A stretch of DNA of 64,000 nucleotides, from positions 1 through 64,000 of the forward strand of contig NZ_AGTS01000151.1 of NCBI RefSeq assembly GCF_000238595.1, written 5' to 3'. Below the pieces are notes generated by a model. The model did not search any database. It was not told the origin of the DNA and worked only from the letters and a program-made list of their open reading frames with translations. Positions 63,874 to 64,000 of the stretch are shown one piece after another (position 1 is the first letter of the stretch; each line of letters opens with the position of its first letter). A program made the position numbers and the translations under genes. Source of the stretch: Acidovorax sp. NO-1 (lineage in GTDB: Bacteria > Pseudomonadota > Gammaproteobacteria > Burkholderiales > Burkholderiaceae_C).

Positions 63874-64000
63874 ATGAAACTCGTCATCCTGGACCGCGAC
63901 GGCACCCTCAACCCGCTGGGGGATGAATACATCACCTCGGCCGACGAGTGGATGGCCGTGCCCGGCGCGCTGGAAGCCATTGCCCGGCTCAACCATGCGG
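63874..64000 (+). CDS. gmhB: D-glycero-beta-D-manno-heptose-1,7-bisphosphate 7-phosphatase (3' end missing)
   Basis: Only the first 42 codons lie in the window. MKLVILDRDGTLNPLGDEY holds HAD motif I with both aspartates and the N-terminal form typical of GmhB, which makes heptose for lipopolysaccharide. A position after glyQ-glyS supports this; another histidinol-phosphatase-like HAD enzyme is the alternative. Confidence 0.8.
   Translation, partial: MKLVILDRDGTLNPLGDEYITSADEWMAVPGALEAIARLNHA

Overview
The window is a GC-rich chromosomal segment from a Comamonadaceae-type betaproteobacterium (Acidovorax-like). This rests on gene order (ybeZ-ybeY, glyQ-glyS-gmhB, corC-lnt, fabA-fabB), protein similarity as I recognise it, and a dispersed short repeat that I associate with this family. 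The window is almost entirely core and metabolic genes. I see no rRNA, tRNA, CRISPR array, prophage or insertion sequence.

Layout. 1-9.3 kb: end of an MgtC/SapB-DUF4010 membrane protein, the RNA helicase dbpA, a secreted ankyrin protein with an HbpS-like DUF336 protein, a FixJ-type two-component system, a cation-diffusion transporter with dtd and an MFS transporter, and a TSUP permease. 9.4-14.7 kb: ybeY, ybeZ, ruvA, a secreted serine protease placed between ruvA and ruvB, then ruvB with an apparent one-base deletion near its start. 14.7-18.2 kb: a three-gene adaptor/permease/ATPase export operon. 18.2-24.7 kb: a minus-strand run folM-folB-ttcA-DUF4136 lipoprotein-phosphatase-D-threonine-aldolase-like enzyme, ending in a broken sterol desaturase/lysoplasmalogenase fusion. 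24.7-33 kb: a MidA-like methyltransferase, a GFA protein, ethanolamine ammonia-lyase eutBC (eutC frameshifted), and a trehalose operon otsB-GH15-otsA.

33.2-38.5 kb is the most interesting part. A four-gene bufferin operon (DUF2282 precursor, DUF692 oxidase, DUF2063 partner, DoxX) diverges from an ECF sigma factor and its NrsF-type membrane anti-sigma. Both transcription units carry the same promoter signature, TGTAACCC-N14-CCGAATT, one copy on each strand of the 216-bp divergent region. This suggests one metal or redox-responsive circuit in which the sigma factor drives itself and a copper-binding modified peptide.

38.5-49.2 kb: cca, a small coiled-coil protein, a GST, 5-formyl-THF cyclo-ligase, a soluble lytic transglycosylase, a DUF4124 protein, an MBL hydrolase, fadD and a lipase-like hydrolase. 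49.2-50.2 kb is non-coding and built from a large nested inverted repeat. 50.2-64 kb: phhA-hpd for phenylalanine/tyrosine catabolism, lipase and its foldase, an Lrp-type regulator, a GNAT enzyme, corC-lnt, fabA-fabB, glyQ-glyS and the start of gmhB.

A palindromic repeat of about 50-70 bp occurs twelve times. Five copies lie inside protein genes without breaking the frame, and three of them are read in the same frame, giving related 15-residue peptides in unrelated proteins. This resembles the protein-coding palindromic elements of Rickettsia. All three frameshifts in the window are -1 events in homopolymers, so sequencing error must be excluded before calling those genes broken.
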